Origin: Coptis chinensis
Taxonomy: Eukaryota; Streptophyta; Magnoliopsida; Ranunculales; Ranunculaceae
Assembly (NCBI GenBank): GCA_015680905.1
Contig: CM027377.1
Coordinates: 19,926,501-19,990,500, forward strand
DNA: 64,000 nucleotides
Direction: 5' to 3'
Shown one piece after another: positions 1 to 11,821 of the stretch. A program made the position numbers and the translations under genes. Numbering within the stretch: position 1 is the first letter of the stretch; the number at the start of each line of letters is the position of its first letter. The notes beneath the pieces were generated by a model. That model did no database searches. It was not told where the DNA came from and worked only from the letters and a program-made list of their open reading frames with translations.

Positions 1-76
1 CCCTTACATATCTCTATCTAGAATTATCATACTCTGATCGAAAAGCTTTTCGTGTGGGAGGTTGAAATTTATTTTT

Positions 77-540
77 TCATCCGGATATAGGATTCTTAGA
101 AACCAGACATGGATCAAGTGGATTTCGAGTGAATATCATTCCTGCCATAAACTGAAGCTCATAATGTGCGGTTCCAAGAGCTAGACTTATCTTGCACATT
201 TCGTACAACCATATTATTGGCATTGGTGTAGAAGAGGCAGAACTTGGATTTATTATAAACATTTTTATCTCTTCTGTAACAAAAAGCTTACATAGTTACG
301 TTTCTTTTCCTTTGGTAGTACATCGAACAAAATTGTTACTAACGTAAGGTCGCCTATTACTCCTTGAATGGTCCATAAAATGTGCCTTTTTAGAATTGTT
401 TCAACATTTTCAGTAGTCTCATATCTCAATTGGTTCGATAAATGATTGCAAATCTGCTCATGCTTGGCTCCTTCGAAACATGCTGGAGCTCGATCACGTA
501 ACTTACTGAAGTTGCTAAGCATGAACAAACATAAGCTCAT
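77..540 (-). other. Unrecognised pair of minus-strand ORFs, possibly one frameshifted exon
   Basis: Two short minus-strand ORFs abut: 540-265 (91 codons) and 262-77 (61 codons), in different frames. The upstream one has mixed, protein-like composition (RAPACFEGAKHEQIC...), and the downstream one contains WLYEMCKISLALG followed by a hydrophobic stretch. Composition and adjacency suggest a single coding segment broken by a frameshift or a retained intron. I do not recognise the family and name no function. It sits at the edge of the window, so the rest of the gene may lie outside it. Confidence 0.25.
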
Positions 541-1620
541 ATTGTTTTTGTCTTAGCTGAAGCTCATGCATACAGTACGTATCAGCAGGCTGTAGCTCAG
601 CATGGCCTGAACAGATTAAAAAGCTGGTTCACAAATGAGCCGAGACAAGCTTACTAATGTTACTATAGCTTGTCAATGTCAGGGCTTCAGTTTCTTCTCA
701 CAATTGATAAAAAAAAAAATCAGTTTTCTATAAGAGTTTGATGTTAAAACACAACTTGGTTTGTCCTCGTTGAATCAAATTTCTTCAGATTTTTTATGTA
801 AAGTTTTTGTTAGGTTTCCAATTCTTATATGGAGTGACGAAGGATTTGGTTGTTTATAAGTTGGTAAAAGGGTATGTGATGTGGATGCTGAGTTGTCATG
901 CATGGCATGTAATCCTAACAATCCACGTGGAAGGTGCCAAGAGGACACCTGTAAGACAAATAACTACCGTCAATAAATCTTACCTCAACTCATCTCCACC
1001 AATCATCAACTATCTCTCACGTGGGACTACTGCCCCCCACCAGCACTAATTCCACCCCCACCACCTACTTACATATCTTGCTTCATCAATATTCATAACA
1101 AAGTTTACTACTATATAGTTTAATCTCTAAACATTCAGTTAGAAACCTTTTCAACTGTAGTTATATTGTTCTCCATCAGCATATATCCTATTTGGTACTT
1201 ATCTATAGTAGTGCTAGGTGATAGATATATATTGTTCATTTGAGTGTAATCGTGGGGACTCTTCTGCTTCATATATTCGTATGGTATGTTTCTAATAAAC
1301 TCGGTTACATGTGCGAACGTTTGATCTGTTAATTGGTTCATCTTTAAATTGGTAATATAACCAGCTCTACTATACTAGTAGTATCTCCTATAACTAATCT
1401 GGACCCTTAAATTCATCCGGGTATTTTTCTTAAATAATATAATATTTAGAAGGGTTGCTTCGTCTTTCTCACCCTCTGCAAATTTAATGTACCCATTTTG
1501 TCCTTAAATTGAAGTATTGCTTAACACCTTTGAATGGGAGTAATTGGTTATTTCATGTGGTTGTTAATTAAAAATTCAAATCCACGCCTCTCATTTTGAA
1601 TTGTACATACAATAAATTTA
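541..1620. promoter_or_regulatory. Gene-free stretch with two G-box (CACGTG) sites
   Basis: No convincing coding sequence is present. A palindromic CCACGTGG lies at 923-930 and a second CACGTG core at 1018-1023. This is the bHLH/bZIP G-box seen in many plant promoters. The rest is AT-rich. A CT-rich tract and possible leader follow from about 1640, so a promoter reading rightward is possible, but no gene start can be tied to it. Confidence 0.2.
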
Positions 1621-3033
1621 AATAATTAGCAAAAAAATGAAAAGAATGTAGAGAGAGAGTACATTCTGACTTCTCTCCCGGACTCCTTTTGTCTCTTCCA
1701 CTCCTCTCTCTTAACCAATTCTCCCCTCATTTGCTCTTTCCTAAAATCTACAAGCAAAAAAAAAAATAAAAAATAAAAAAATAGAGATCCTATTATAATA
1801 AATCCCTGCCTCTCCATCTCTCTCACTTCATCTTCCCTCCATTTTTTTTCTTTTTTTCGCTCAAATTCGCATCCTTCAATATGTCCACAGTCTTAGATAT
1901 TGTTCATCGAATTCCAATCCATCTCGTCTTCAATTTGATTCCATTCTGATGTACAAGTAATTAAGTTCCTTTGCATTTTGTTACATCTAATCTACAATTG
2001 TTTGTTTTTCTTCCATTTATTCGATTTTCTACTTTCAATTTTCTTAAATCGATTTTGAATGATTTTTGTTTTGAATTGGTTTGTGGTTTTGATGTTATAG
2101 TGATTTGAATTGTTTTGTGGTTTGTGGTTATATTCAACTCTTGACTATTCACATTATAATTGTTGTCATTTTAGTGCCTCTAATTAATTTTGCCTTTGAT
2201 ACCGACCTTTATTGACTTGCACTGTTCTGGCTTCTCTTCTCCCTCTTCCTACCTTATCTCTGTTGCCTATTCCTCCATTGAAAAAAAAGAAAAAGAAAAA
2301 ACTCTCTGTTGCCTATTCCTTTCCTCTTGTTTTCTTCCAGTTTTGAAGAAATTAAGGAAAGCAAGTGGTAGAATACCGACTTGAAGAAGTGTAAGCACGA
2401 AAAGGAGTGGGAGCGGTGAGAGCACGAACGACCATATCGTGGTGTTATAATATCACGTGTATCATCAAGGGTATTGGTCATAAAGGTGAGTTTTTTTCAT
2501 TTTGCAATCAATTTAAAATTTTGGAGTGCTTGGTCTGATCATGATTTCCTGGTTTAATGGGGTTGTATTTTGTTACTTTAAATGGGGTATGTTGTGAAAA
2601 TGTTCAATTAGAGTTAACATGCATGAACCCTCAAATCTATAGAGAATGTTTTGGTATTTATGTTTTGTGTGGATTACTATGACCCATGATATTCCATTCT
2701 AATAATTTTATCAAAACTTTCAGTGCTTATAGTGATGTGTATGTCTAATATTGTCATGATTGTTTGTGCTATTAGTTTAATAACCTAAAGATGTTTTCTT
2801 TCATTCCTTATTGTATTAAATTGTGGACAATTGTGTCACTACTGTTTAATATGACATTGGATTTCATGGCTACTGTTCAAGTTCAATTGCACACTGTTCA
2901 AGTTCCATAGTTGGACTGACAGTGAATTGAAGTTTCGAAGGTTGAAGTCATTCTTATTGTTAATCATATACTTAGTAATATAACTTAATATTGATCCATA
3001 GTAAGCATTTCATCGTCAGCTTACTCTTAGTAG
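1621..3033. other. CT-rich leader-like DNA, no gene seen
   Basis: The stretch 1640-1870 is rich in CT and GA runs, like a plant 5' leader. A 16-base word (TCTGTTGCCTATTCCT) is duplicated near 2257 and 2305. From about 2480 the sequence is T-rich and intron-like with no coding signal. I see no open frame with recognisable content on either strand. Confidence 0.3.
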
Positions 3034-3420
3034 TCACTACTAAAAAAATGACTTGTGATGACGGCTTTTAGCCATCATGAAAGAGGTTTAATGACATTTT
3101 TTTCGTTTAAAAAACAACTATCATTATAGAGCCCGTCATAAAAGTTAACAAAAAATGTCTGATGACGGTTCTAGAGAAGCTGACATCAAAACTCGAACTT
3201 AATATGACAAAAATTTATTTATAAACGTCATAACTGGATCATTTTGCATGACATGTTTTACTTAACGGTCATAGTTTATTAGAAAAAGTGTTAAGAACTA
3301 AACCTTCATTTATAACTGTTTTTATTTAAGCGACACCCTGAGAAACAAAAGCGTCAAGAAATTAACACTAAAAACTGTCAAGAATTGGTATGCCACACGA
3401 CAGTTCTTTGGAAAGAAACA
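3034..3420. mobile_element. CACTA-like terminus with TGACGG-type repeats
   Basis: The segment opens with CACTACTAAAAAAATGAC, close to the CACTA transposon end consensus. It continues with scattered variants of a GATGACGG / CGTCAT word in both orientations, as expected of EnSpm/CACTA subterminal repeats. No matching right end or 3-bp target duplication was found, so this is a fragment or solo end. Confidence 0.4.
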
Positions 3421-3424
3421 GAAG

Positions 3425-4000
3425 ATTATTTCATTTGGGCATTTTGATTCGGATGTGGAAAAGATATCGAAAGAGGTGGAGATTGATATCGCTCCTTGCT
3501 ATGAGAAATTGGTTGGGTACGCAGCTAGTGAAATAAAAGAAGCCACTGTTGTCGTTGAAAATACTCAAGTCCATGAGTATACTGTAGCTGCAAAGCCACT
3601 TGTTGTTGTTGGAAACCATACGAGATTTCGGGGTATTGGAATATCTCTAAATCCTAGAGATGGAATTAAAACATCTCATGATCCAAGAGATCGTATTGGA
3701 ACTTCTCTAGTTGACATGGAAGTGGAGATGATATTTGGCACTTTTGATCCCTTTGTGTTGAAGTTTGTTGGTGATCCCTTGAGGGACTCACGCCCTTCTG
3801 GGCATTGATATGGGCATGATTGTTTATTGACCCCTTTTTTGGGGGGTATGGAAGAACTACGAAGGCTTTATCTATTTACCGGGTACGTAGGTAACCACTT
3901 CGTGGTGTAGTCATTGTTAAGTCCTTAGGGTCATTGATGGTTGGATTGGTTGGTTCTCTCTTTGATGTTTGTTGGTTGGTTGGGTGTAGCGCTTTGGTCG
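3425..4000 (+). mobile_element. LTR-retroelement remnant with an open ORF
   Basis: A 117-codon ORF (3455-3808) begins MEKISKEVEIDIAPCYEK and ends in a proline/arginine-rich tail. I do not recognise it. Just downstream a GGGTACGTAGGTAACC box (3881-3896) is preceded by ACTACGAAGGC. The same arrangement occurs at 7901 and at 25857, and at 25857 it sits shortly upstream of a primer-binding-like site. The segment is therefore most likely the LTR part of a decayed element. Borders are not resolved. Confidence 0.3.
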
Positions 4001-4550
4001 GTTTGGTTTGGTGTAACGGATTGGTCTGCTCGAATTTGAGAAATTCTTGCCGAGGTGGATAATTGTTGGGATGGGCCTAATGGGCCTTGATATTTTTGCA
4101 ATCATTTGCCGAAATGAACCAACCGAAATTTAAGCTACACTTTAAAACAAAGTTAGGGTTTAGAAGAGAAAAAGTGTGAGACAAAATTGGTTGCTAGGGT
4201 TTGAGATTTGGTGCCTATCTTGAGAGAGCTTTGGAAGAAGAAAGACTTAGTCTTCTCTTCATTTGTTTATGCCCAAACTCTTTGGTAGTTGTCTACACCA
4301 TTCAAAGTTGTAGAGTTGAGAGAACATTGTTGTGAGGAGAGAAAAAGAGAGATTTGTGAGTTTCTTCTTGGGAAACTTTGGGGATTCTTTGGAATCAAGG
4401 TGAGAGCTTATTGTACTCTTTTAAATATTATCTCTATTGAAAATTTCTTTATTTGGTTGTGGATTAGGCACAAACTAAACCACATAAATCTCTGTCTCTC
4501 TTCTCTTGGTTGTTTGTTTGAATTGGTAAGTAGTTTACATTGTTTACTAC
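4001..4550. other. Leader-like DNA between elements, no gene
   Basis: It contains GGGCCTAATGGGCC near 4073 and AG-rich sequence with 'agggttt' words (4152-4205), typical of plant transcribed leaders or LTR U5 regions. The ORF at 4289-4591 has leucine/cysteine-rich composition with no recognisable domain and runs into the CACTA-like end at 4551. No gene is called. Confidence 0.25.
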
Positions 4551-5075
4551 CACTACAAAAAAAAAGACTTTTAGTCTTGCTTTTTATTTGAGGTTTTGTG
4601 TCAATTTTTAGATAAAGTGACACAATATGGCCTAATGTGTCGCTTTAGAAGAGGAGGGGGTATGTTGACACACGGAAATCAATTTATGTGTCCTTTTATT
4701 CTTAAATTGACACTAGCAGAGCAACTTTATGTGTCAGATTTAAATTAATTGAGACCTAAATGTTGTGTATGGTTTTCCCACTAAAAAAAGTGACACGAGA
4801 TTTTTATCATTCTTCTTCTTTCAGTATACTGGGAAAAAACCGACACCAGAAAAGCCTCGCGAATTGGAAGTGAAAAAAAAAATTTTGAGTCTGGCGCCCC
4901 AGAAAAAACAAAAAATCGAAACCCAAAAATCGTAGGGCACGAACAGTTCTCAAAGAGCCCATGCTCTCTCAATCTCTCTAGCACACGCTCGCTCTCTCAA
5001 ACTATTTGTAGGCCAAGAAAGAGAGTAATTTAGGGTTTTGAAGCTCGAATCAGCTCAAAAATCCGATTTTTAACA

Positions 5076-5460
5076 ATGGGTACTTCAGGGAAATGGCTAA
5101 AATCAGCAGTTGGCATGAAAAAACCAGAACAATATGACCAAGTAAGCTAAAAAAAAACTCAATTTTTGGTTTATTTCTTCTTGTTTTTTATTGTTTACTA
5201 AGTTTTGAGGTTTGGGTATTGTGTTTTTTGTAAGAGAATGTTAGTGGTAATAAGAATAAGAAGTGGAAACTATGGAGAAGCTCTTAAAAATATTTTCTAA
5301 AGGAAGTCATCATAGAGCTGCTTCAGAGACTTCTCAGTGTTCTTCAACGGATGATGCTTTTAATGCTGCTGTTGCTACTGTAGTTCGTTCTCCGCCTAAA
5401 AGTTTCAGGGTTGAGGCAAGAATGAGCTGCTATTCGTATGGGTTTCTAGTAATTGGGTTT
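5076..5460 (+). pseudogene. IQD (IQ67-domain) gene fragment, truncated before the IQ motifs
   Basis: The first exon starts MGTSGKWLKSAVGMKKPEQ (5076-5141) and is followed by a GTAAGC donor. The second exon, from about 5237, gives VSGNKNKKWKLWRSS and then, after an in-frame stop near 5284 and a frame change, DAFNAAVATVVRSPPKSFRVE. This matches the N-terminus of plant IQD proteins, which are calmodulin-binding, microtubule- or nucleus-associated scaffolds. The IQ67 calmodulin-binding region should follow immediately, but the sequence decays into ARMSCYSYGFLV and ends, so the calmodulin-binding IQ motifs are missing. A PIF/Harbinger-like element is inserted about 40 bases further on. The CT-rich 5' leader (about 4960-5070) was kept with the coding part, so a genomic copy rather than a cDNA was captured. 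It is non-functional as it stands. Confidence 0.7.
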
Positions 5461-5501
5461 CTTTTGTTTTACTATTTTCTTATATTTTTTTGTTAGTTTA
5501 A

Positions 5502-7245
5502 GTGGGTGTTTGGTTCTCATTTTTTCAAAAAATCATTTTTTTTAAAAATATTTTTATGAAAAGTATTTATTCTAAAAACAGTTTTTCAATAAACATGTTT
5601 GGTTGTGATTTTTCTTGAAAGCTATTTTATCAAATCAGATTTCGCATTATGTTTCTCGATATATTTTGGCATATCGTGGCATAAATCACTAAAGTCTAAA
5701 ACATCCAGGAGTTCATTTGCCTTTAGCACCCAAAGTGTTTTCTTCAAAGAAAAATAGTTTTTTAACTTGAAAAACAAGTTTTACCTAATTATCATAAAAC
5801 AAGTTTTTTTTTGAAGCAACTCTAACAAAATGCATTACATTATACAACAAAACTTACATCGACCATATACATGTCAGAATGTCAGCCTAATAAACATCAG
5901 TAAATTAAGGTACATGACAACAATTCTCAGTCTAAACACAAGCAAGATTCACAATGAAGTGAGACAAAATGTGTACAATTATACCATTTAATGAGCAGGC
6001 CTCCATCATCCGCCAAAAAGAAACTTGTCATTACCCGATGTATCATCTTCAACTACCTACTTTGACAAAGCTAAGTTACATAAAATAAAAGTTGCTTTTC
6101 AAACTTTGTTGCTCTAACAAATAGTTGACTGAATTGCGCAGCTCAGTCTTTCAAACTCACAATGATATTCTGGATATCTTAGTGTAATTGATTGGATAAG
6201 AAAATATTTGCACTGAATCATCAAAAGTTACCTTCTTTGCTTTCAACTTTTTGGTAATTTTCGGAGCCTCCGGAACACAAAGTGGACTAGCTTGAGAATG
6301 CTGTGCTTGACCTTGTAAATAACCACAACCACTAGGATGACTCAATCCTTCTTCCTTATCACCCCCGAATATCCTAGTCTCCAAATCATCAACTGAAACA
6401 GACCCCAAATATTCACTACTTAAAGGCACACCGCCCTGTCTTAGACGTCCCCTTGGCAAAATTTGACACTCTGCAATAGTACCCACATTGCCTTGTTTCA
6501 TCCCCATCTTCACCAAATTCTCAGTATGCTTACCCCCTCGTCGTCTCTCCACAATAGACCCATCCACATTGTCTTGTTCCATCTCCATCCTCTCAAAATT
6601 TCCACTACTCAAAAGGCGTACCGCCCCGTCTAAGACGCCCCCCTTGCCGACTCAATTCACTACAATAGGGGTTTGAGTATTTAAAGGCGTTGAAGTATAC
6701 ACAATTGTCTTGTTTCTTCTCTTGATTCCACTTGAAGAATGGCAACCTTGATTGAAGTGACTTCACCAATTCTAATCAAATCCCTATCTCTAAGACTCAT
6801 CCACTTTTTTGGATGAATCAAACAATGATTCAAGAGTGTGCCATTTGTGGAACACAAATCACAAATAACCCATTTCCGAGACTTATCATCAAACTCAATT
6901 AATAAATGTTTTTCAGATACTCCTTCCTCCTTGATTTTCAAACTGTTTTTCCATACTCTACCAATTCGAATCCTCTTGGAAGAAAAACTGGGGTCACGTA
7001 ATAAGGTTGCTCCTTTTCTTGGACCTTTTACCACCTCCAATTTCAAGATTGGTCCTCGTTGTGCTCCTCCTCCTCCTCCTTCCATCCAAGTATCATAAAA
7101 CAAGTTTTTAGGACCAAAAAGTGTTTTTTTGATGAAAAACTTTTTTTTTTTTTAAATAGAAACCAAACACATTTATTTTTTCAAAAAATATTTTTTCACT
7201 AATAAACACTTTTTAGCAATAAATAAATAGGATCCAAACACCCCC
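5502..7245. mobile_element. PIF/Harbinger-like element, 1744 bp, TSD TAA
   Basis: The left end GTGGGTGTTTGG (5502) and the right end CCAAACACCCCC (7234-7245) are inverted repeats. TAA flanks both sides (5499-5501 and 7246-7248). A TAA/TTA duplication with G-rich ends containing TGTTTGG is the PIF/Harbinger signature. Both ends continue with T-rich 'ttttttcaaaaaat' subterminal sequence. No DDE transposase or Myb-like protein is encoded. Instead the interior carries an FHA-domain gene, so this is a non-autonomous element with captured host DNA. Confidence 0.65.
6157..7103 (-). pseudogene. FHA-domain protein gene captured inside a DNA transposon
   Basis: Minus-strand ORF 7103-6681 encodes a forkhead-associated phosphothreonine-binding domain. 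After an acidic/glycine start come RIGR (residues about 47-50), a KHLLIEFD strand, the diagnostic CDLCSTNGTLLN turn (the SxNGT motif that contacts phosphopeptide) and DRDLIRIGE. A stop at 6681 ends this frame. A second ORF (6612-6157, 151 codons) in another frame carries basic and acidic patches with a PKITKKLKAKKVTFDD tail, resembling the low-complexity region that follows the single N-terminal FHA domain in plant proteins of the At4g14490 type. The two may be one gene separated by an intron or frameshift. It lies wholly inside the PIF/Harbinger-like element, so it moved with it. The FHA domain itself looks intact, and expression is unknown. Confidence 0.7.
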
Positions 7246-7249
7246 TAAG

Positions 7250-9501
7250 CTTGTTTTTTCAGATTGATGGATTGTTAGATTTTGATGGAATATATGTTGT
7301 TGAGGTACTATTAGTGATGTTGGTTTTCTGTTATGATGAAGTGTTCACTTATTGGGAGAAAGTGAACACTCTTGTGGTCAATTGAACAAAGTGAAAATCT
7401 CAACCGGTTAAGGCGTTTAGGCAGAGCAAAATTCTTTAACATCTAAGTTTTATCAAGAACGATCGCCATTGTGCTGAGGTTGAAAATTTATTTCTATACT
7501 TATTTTGTAATTTTAATTGCTTATTGTTATGAACTAAACTTTGTTTGTGGATAACTTTTGATGTGAATTTCATTATGAATGATTTTTTTTGTGTGATATA
7601 CACATTTACTTTCTTTTAGTTGTAGAAGTTTATGATATTATGGAAGAAATTGTGAAATAGGATCATTTAGTTGGAAGAGATATTTAAAGTTTGGCAGAGA
7701 CAGTGAGAAGTTCGGCCATCGTCTCGTTCCGTTACCGAACTCGATGTTGGGTATATTCCTTTGGGAACTCATGGCGATAAGGAAACGTGCAAAGTTCATG
7801 CTTTGATGGAGGAGCAACTATACACACTTTCCATTCCTATAGAAACACGCTAATTAATAGTAAGAGCTGCTACGTTACTTGATTTTAATCTTGAAAGATT
7901 GGATACGTAGGCAACCTTAGTTGAAGGTGCAACCGTTATAGTATATATATTATATTTTTAGTTTGTACGCTAATATATGTGTGATAGTTGTCATATCTGT
8001 GTATAAATTTGTGTCTTACGTGCGAGTCAAGAAACTATATGCCTCTACTTAAACGAGAAACTATCCCAATAGTCTCGGAAAGTATAAGGAACTACTCGTC
8101 TTGATGTAAGTAGGGGCTAAATATTATTGTTGTATTCTTTTGAGCTGTTTAAACTAAACGGTGGTCATGTAGTAATATATTTATATGTGATGATGATCAC
8201 GTTCGGATTTAGTGCAAATTTAATATTTATTTGGTGGTGGTGTTACCACGGGAACTCAGGGTTCTTAAGAGGATATAAGAATTGAAATGGATGAAACTTG
8301 GATTGTTTATTGATAAATGGGTATTGTAAGTATACCCTGAAAAGGCTTGAAATGGTATCGGTATATATATTGGCTTCATTCTATTTTGTTGTGATATGAT
8401 TATTTGGTTCATTGAGAGTTTTAATTATTGGTAGATTGCTTAATGGCATGTTATAAATTGTGGACTTTTCTTTCGTGAACTTTTATATATATCTTATAAG
8501 ATAAATTTGCATGTTGTGTGTTGTCCCTAGTCCTCCGCGACTCCTGGTTTTGTTATTTTATATTTATTTTGGGTTTGGCATTAATAAAAATGCCGGTAAA
8601 ATTCCTTGTTAAGTTTAAGGTATTAGAAAAATTCCATGGCTGATCATTGAGGTGGATAAGTATAGCCCATGTTAGCCCAAAGAGTGGCGCTGTTTTAATC
8701 CTCGACCTCAAGAGTAGCAAGAGATATGATATATAGCACGCAAACGCATAAATCTAGCTTTCTCAGCATTCTGTGGGCCTGAGTCAATATCCCAACTGCA
8801 TGTTACTGAGAGCGGGGACTGGTTATGCAAGGAGACAAATGGATATATGTGTCAGTCACAACAGTGTGTAAATGTGACTATCGTGGTCGTGGCTAGGGAT
8901 ATTTGTGTGTTATATTATAATAATTTTAGACTATGTAGGTAAGTTTGAATTATTATGTATGGTCGTGGCTAGTTTTACTTGCTTAAAACATTCTTTGCAG
9001 GATGGTAAGCATACTAACCTTCTTACAGGGGTGGATTATTATATAACAATTTTGCACAAGGCAAATTTATTTGATTTATTGGTTAATTTTGCTAAAAGGA
9101 TGCCTCACATTATATAGAGGAACTAATAGTCCTGATGTAAATTATACAATATTTTTAGTAGATTTTAGATGTACTAGAAAACTAATGCCTTCCGAGGGAA
9201 GGAACAAAATTGTCTCGAGGCGTAAGGGTTACTTAACTGTTCTGGCATTCGTCGAGACGGTTAAGTAGCTGGGTTAAGCAATGATATTTATATTGTTATG
9301 ATTTTCAGGATATGACAAGATTTAAGTTTATGAAATGTTGAAAATACAGTGGAGGCCCTGTCAAAATTTTTGTAGGATTTTCTGTCTTCGTATAGTTTGG
9401 GTTTTGCTTGGTTGGTCCGCGTATCACGTCTCGAGTTTTGTAATAATTGTAGAGGCCACGTGTCTTTGATATTCAGTCATTATAAAATTTGGGGCGTGAC
9501 A
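7250..9501 (+). mobile_element. LTR remnant, chromovirus-like
   Basis: The right end reads GGGGCGTGACA (9491-9501). This is the reverse complement of TGTCACGCCCC, a common LTR terminus in plant chromovirus-type Ty3/gypsy elements. Upstream are a GGATACGTAGGCAACC box (7901-7916) and non-coding sequence with no gag or pol. I could not find the TG start or a 5-bp target duplication (the right flank is CTTCT), so it is a solo or truncated LTR of uncertain left border. It lies inside the candidate CACTA composite, to the right of the PIF insertion. Confidence 0.4.
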
Positions 9502-10380
9502 CTTCTATAATTGGAATGAAGTACATTATACAACATTGTATTCTCCTGAAGCTTTCATTAGCTAATGAGTTCGTCTTTCATGTGCAAAGGACTCATGCAA
9601 TTAGGCAGGAGCTGACAAAGCAATAAGACTATGGGCATTCAGTTATTTTGTACTTTATAAGTTGTGCCTCAGGTACTTTATTATTGCTTTCGTCATGTGA
9701 AAGAACTAGATATCAAGAAAGACAATCCGTGTTGATTTTGGTAAACTCCCCCTCTGAGAGTACTAATATTTTAAGTTTTCACTTCTCTAGTTTATGAATT
9801 TTCTTTTGTGCCTGAGATGTCGCATGTTTTGGTTATGTACTAAGATGATTAATGGTTGCATTTTTTTTTCCAGTAATATTGGTTATTGATATTATTGATA
9901 CATAGTCATATTGTTATATTTTGTAGGTGTATGAAGAACTTGAACGGAGATGGAATGATTTTTGCTAAGTGAATCTACTTTAGGTTAAGATGATTTTGGT
10001 TTGTTAGGGATTTTCAAAAATTGTTTTGGGTGTAACTTGTCTTTTTTCAGATACCTTTGTCAAGGTTTTGGATTATGTTGTGCACTTTGGTTATGAAGGT
10101 TACCAGGGTCTAGGTTTATGGATGAATTTAAATTGATTATGATTTGTTTAGCTAGTTTGTTTCAGTCGATCAACGAGCAAAAGTGCGGTGATGAATTTCC
10201 AATTTAATGAAATGATTCTTTTTTATTGTTGCTACCTTAGATTGTTTTGCATTTTTTGTAAGAAAGGTTTAGTGATAATAATACTGTAGATTATGCTCAC
10301 TATATTTGTAAGTGATCCACATATTCAGCAGGTTATTAGTAAATAGTAATAATAAATATAATACAATTTTAGTTTAAAAA
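9502..10380. other. AT-rich non-coding filler of the composite element
   Basis: No ORF with recognisable content. T-rich, intron-like sequence runs up to the cluster of GTGACAC words that begins near 10381. It could be intronic DNA carried along with the IQD capture, but no exon is visible. Confidence 0.25.
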
Positions 10381-10735
10381 ACAATTGATGTTATCTCACT
10401 TTTATGAAAACTGCCACAACAAATGACCAGATTGTGTCACTTCTTGGCCCGAAAACACCTACTAGATCATTGCTACTAAAAAGTGACACAACAAAGTTCT
10501 CTTCTAGTGACACTTTAAGCTATTTTAGTGTCGTTTTTTGGTATAAAGTGACACAACTAACCAACTTTTTGTGTCCCTTTGTAAATAGAAACACAACAAA
10601 TACATTTCTTGAGACGCTTTTGCGAACTTTTAGTGACGCTGGCAGATAAGACGCTTTTATCTTAATTAGAAAAGTGACACAAATCACTTTTTAAAACACT
10701 TTAAAAGTGACAAATCACATTTCCACATTTTAGTT
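10381..10735. repeat. Subterminal GTGTCAC/GTGACAC repeat cluster
   Basis: About nine variants of AAAGTGACACAA or its complement occur in 350 bases, for example near 10434, 10490, 10508, 10546 and 10672. The same words cluster at 4611-4795 beside the CACTACAAAA end. An 81-codon ORF across it is a product of the repeats, not a gene. Confidence 0.5.
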
Positions 10736-11821
10736 TTCTCTGTTGAAAACAGTGTATCTTGTACGAGTACCTTAGTGCATCCTTTCATAGGTGTACCTTC
10801 TTACTATGTCACTATCTATGAAAGAAAAATCATCTAATCTTATTTGAACTTTCTACAGTTGCTTTTCTCTTGGGAATCATTTGTAAAGACCTGCAGGCGT
10901 GCAAAAAAAGAGTACCTCATCGCTCGATGGGCGCCCAAGGTTAATGCATTAATGTTGACAATAGTTCCATGTCTCTGAGTTTGCAACATGAGTAGTGTAA
11001 TATTATGATACAATTAGTAGAATTAAGTGCGTGCTATGGGGGTCATCCTTTATGTATCAGAAAATTGATGCTAAGTACCTTGAATTTGTTATTACTAGAG
11101 AATGACTATTATCTACCATCACATGCATGTTGCTTGGTTACTGAAAAATATCTTGTTGAATGTGGAGGTTTGAAACATGAAAATGTTGCGTGTCATCATG
11201 GCCTTCCTAAAATTAAATAAAGTATAGTTGCAGGTTAGAAACTAGCTTGTCCTGTTGTTGTCATGAAATTCTTTCTTTCTGTTTAATTTTTTTCCTACTG
11301 CATGTACCTGTGGTGTTAAGGTGCAGGCTGTTTGTTATTTCCTGTGAGTTTAGCCTGCTATTGTTTTTTGTCGGGAAGTCGGCTGTATCTAGTTACGGGT
11401 GGAAATGTTGAATGCATGTGGTAGTATTTCAGATTTGCACTAGGTGGTTTCAACTCCTAAGTGATGCTGTTCTAAGTTAAAGTGTGCATGGTCAAAATAT
11501 CGTCCAGTGCATATACAGTGCTGATCTTTTTTTCCTTTCATTCATCCCACAACCGTTGACCTGACTATCTATCTCTAAGCTGTTATTGACCAAAGCAATT
11601 CCAGTTTCTGCTCTGGTTTATCTTCGTAAACATGCCCAAGCTATTCGAATCAAATTGGTTTTCTATTTTATATTGCCTTGGAATCTAATCTTTCTCGTTC
11701 TCCACTTATGTCAATTAGTCATGCATGGTAAACTTATTATACGGACACGTGTCTTGATTCTCAGCGTTTTCTTCATTGATCATGGAATTAAAATTGATCA
11801 GGTTTTATCTCTCTAAAATTG
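10736..11821. other. No gene recognised
   Basis: Short ORFs (11005-11220, 11586-11816) show no family resemblance and no exon-like borders. The sequence is mixed AT-rich intergenic DNA. Confidence 0.3.

Larger units (their letters stand above)
4551..10735. mobile_element. Candidate composite CACTA element with captured DNA
   Basis: The left end CACTACAAAAAAAAAGAC at 4551 matches the CACTA family terminus. The next 250 bases carry many copies of GTGTCAC/GTGACAC words in both orientations. An equally dense cluster of the same words (AAGTGACACAA and its complement) occurs at 10381-10735. This is the pattern expected of subterminal repeats at both ends of one element. Between them lie an IQD gene fragment, a PIF/Harbinger-like insertion and an LTR remnant. 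The right terminal inverted repeat and target duplication were not found, so the extent and unity of the element are inferred. Confidence 0.4.

Noticed and set aside
10404-10649. 81-codon ORF in the GTGACAC cluster
   Set aside because: Composition is dictated by repeated transposon end words; no gene features.
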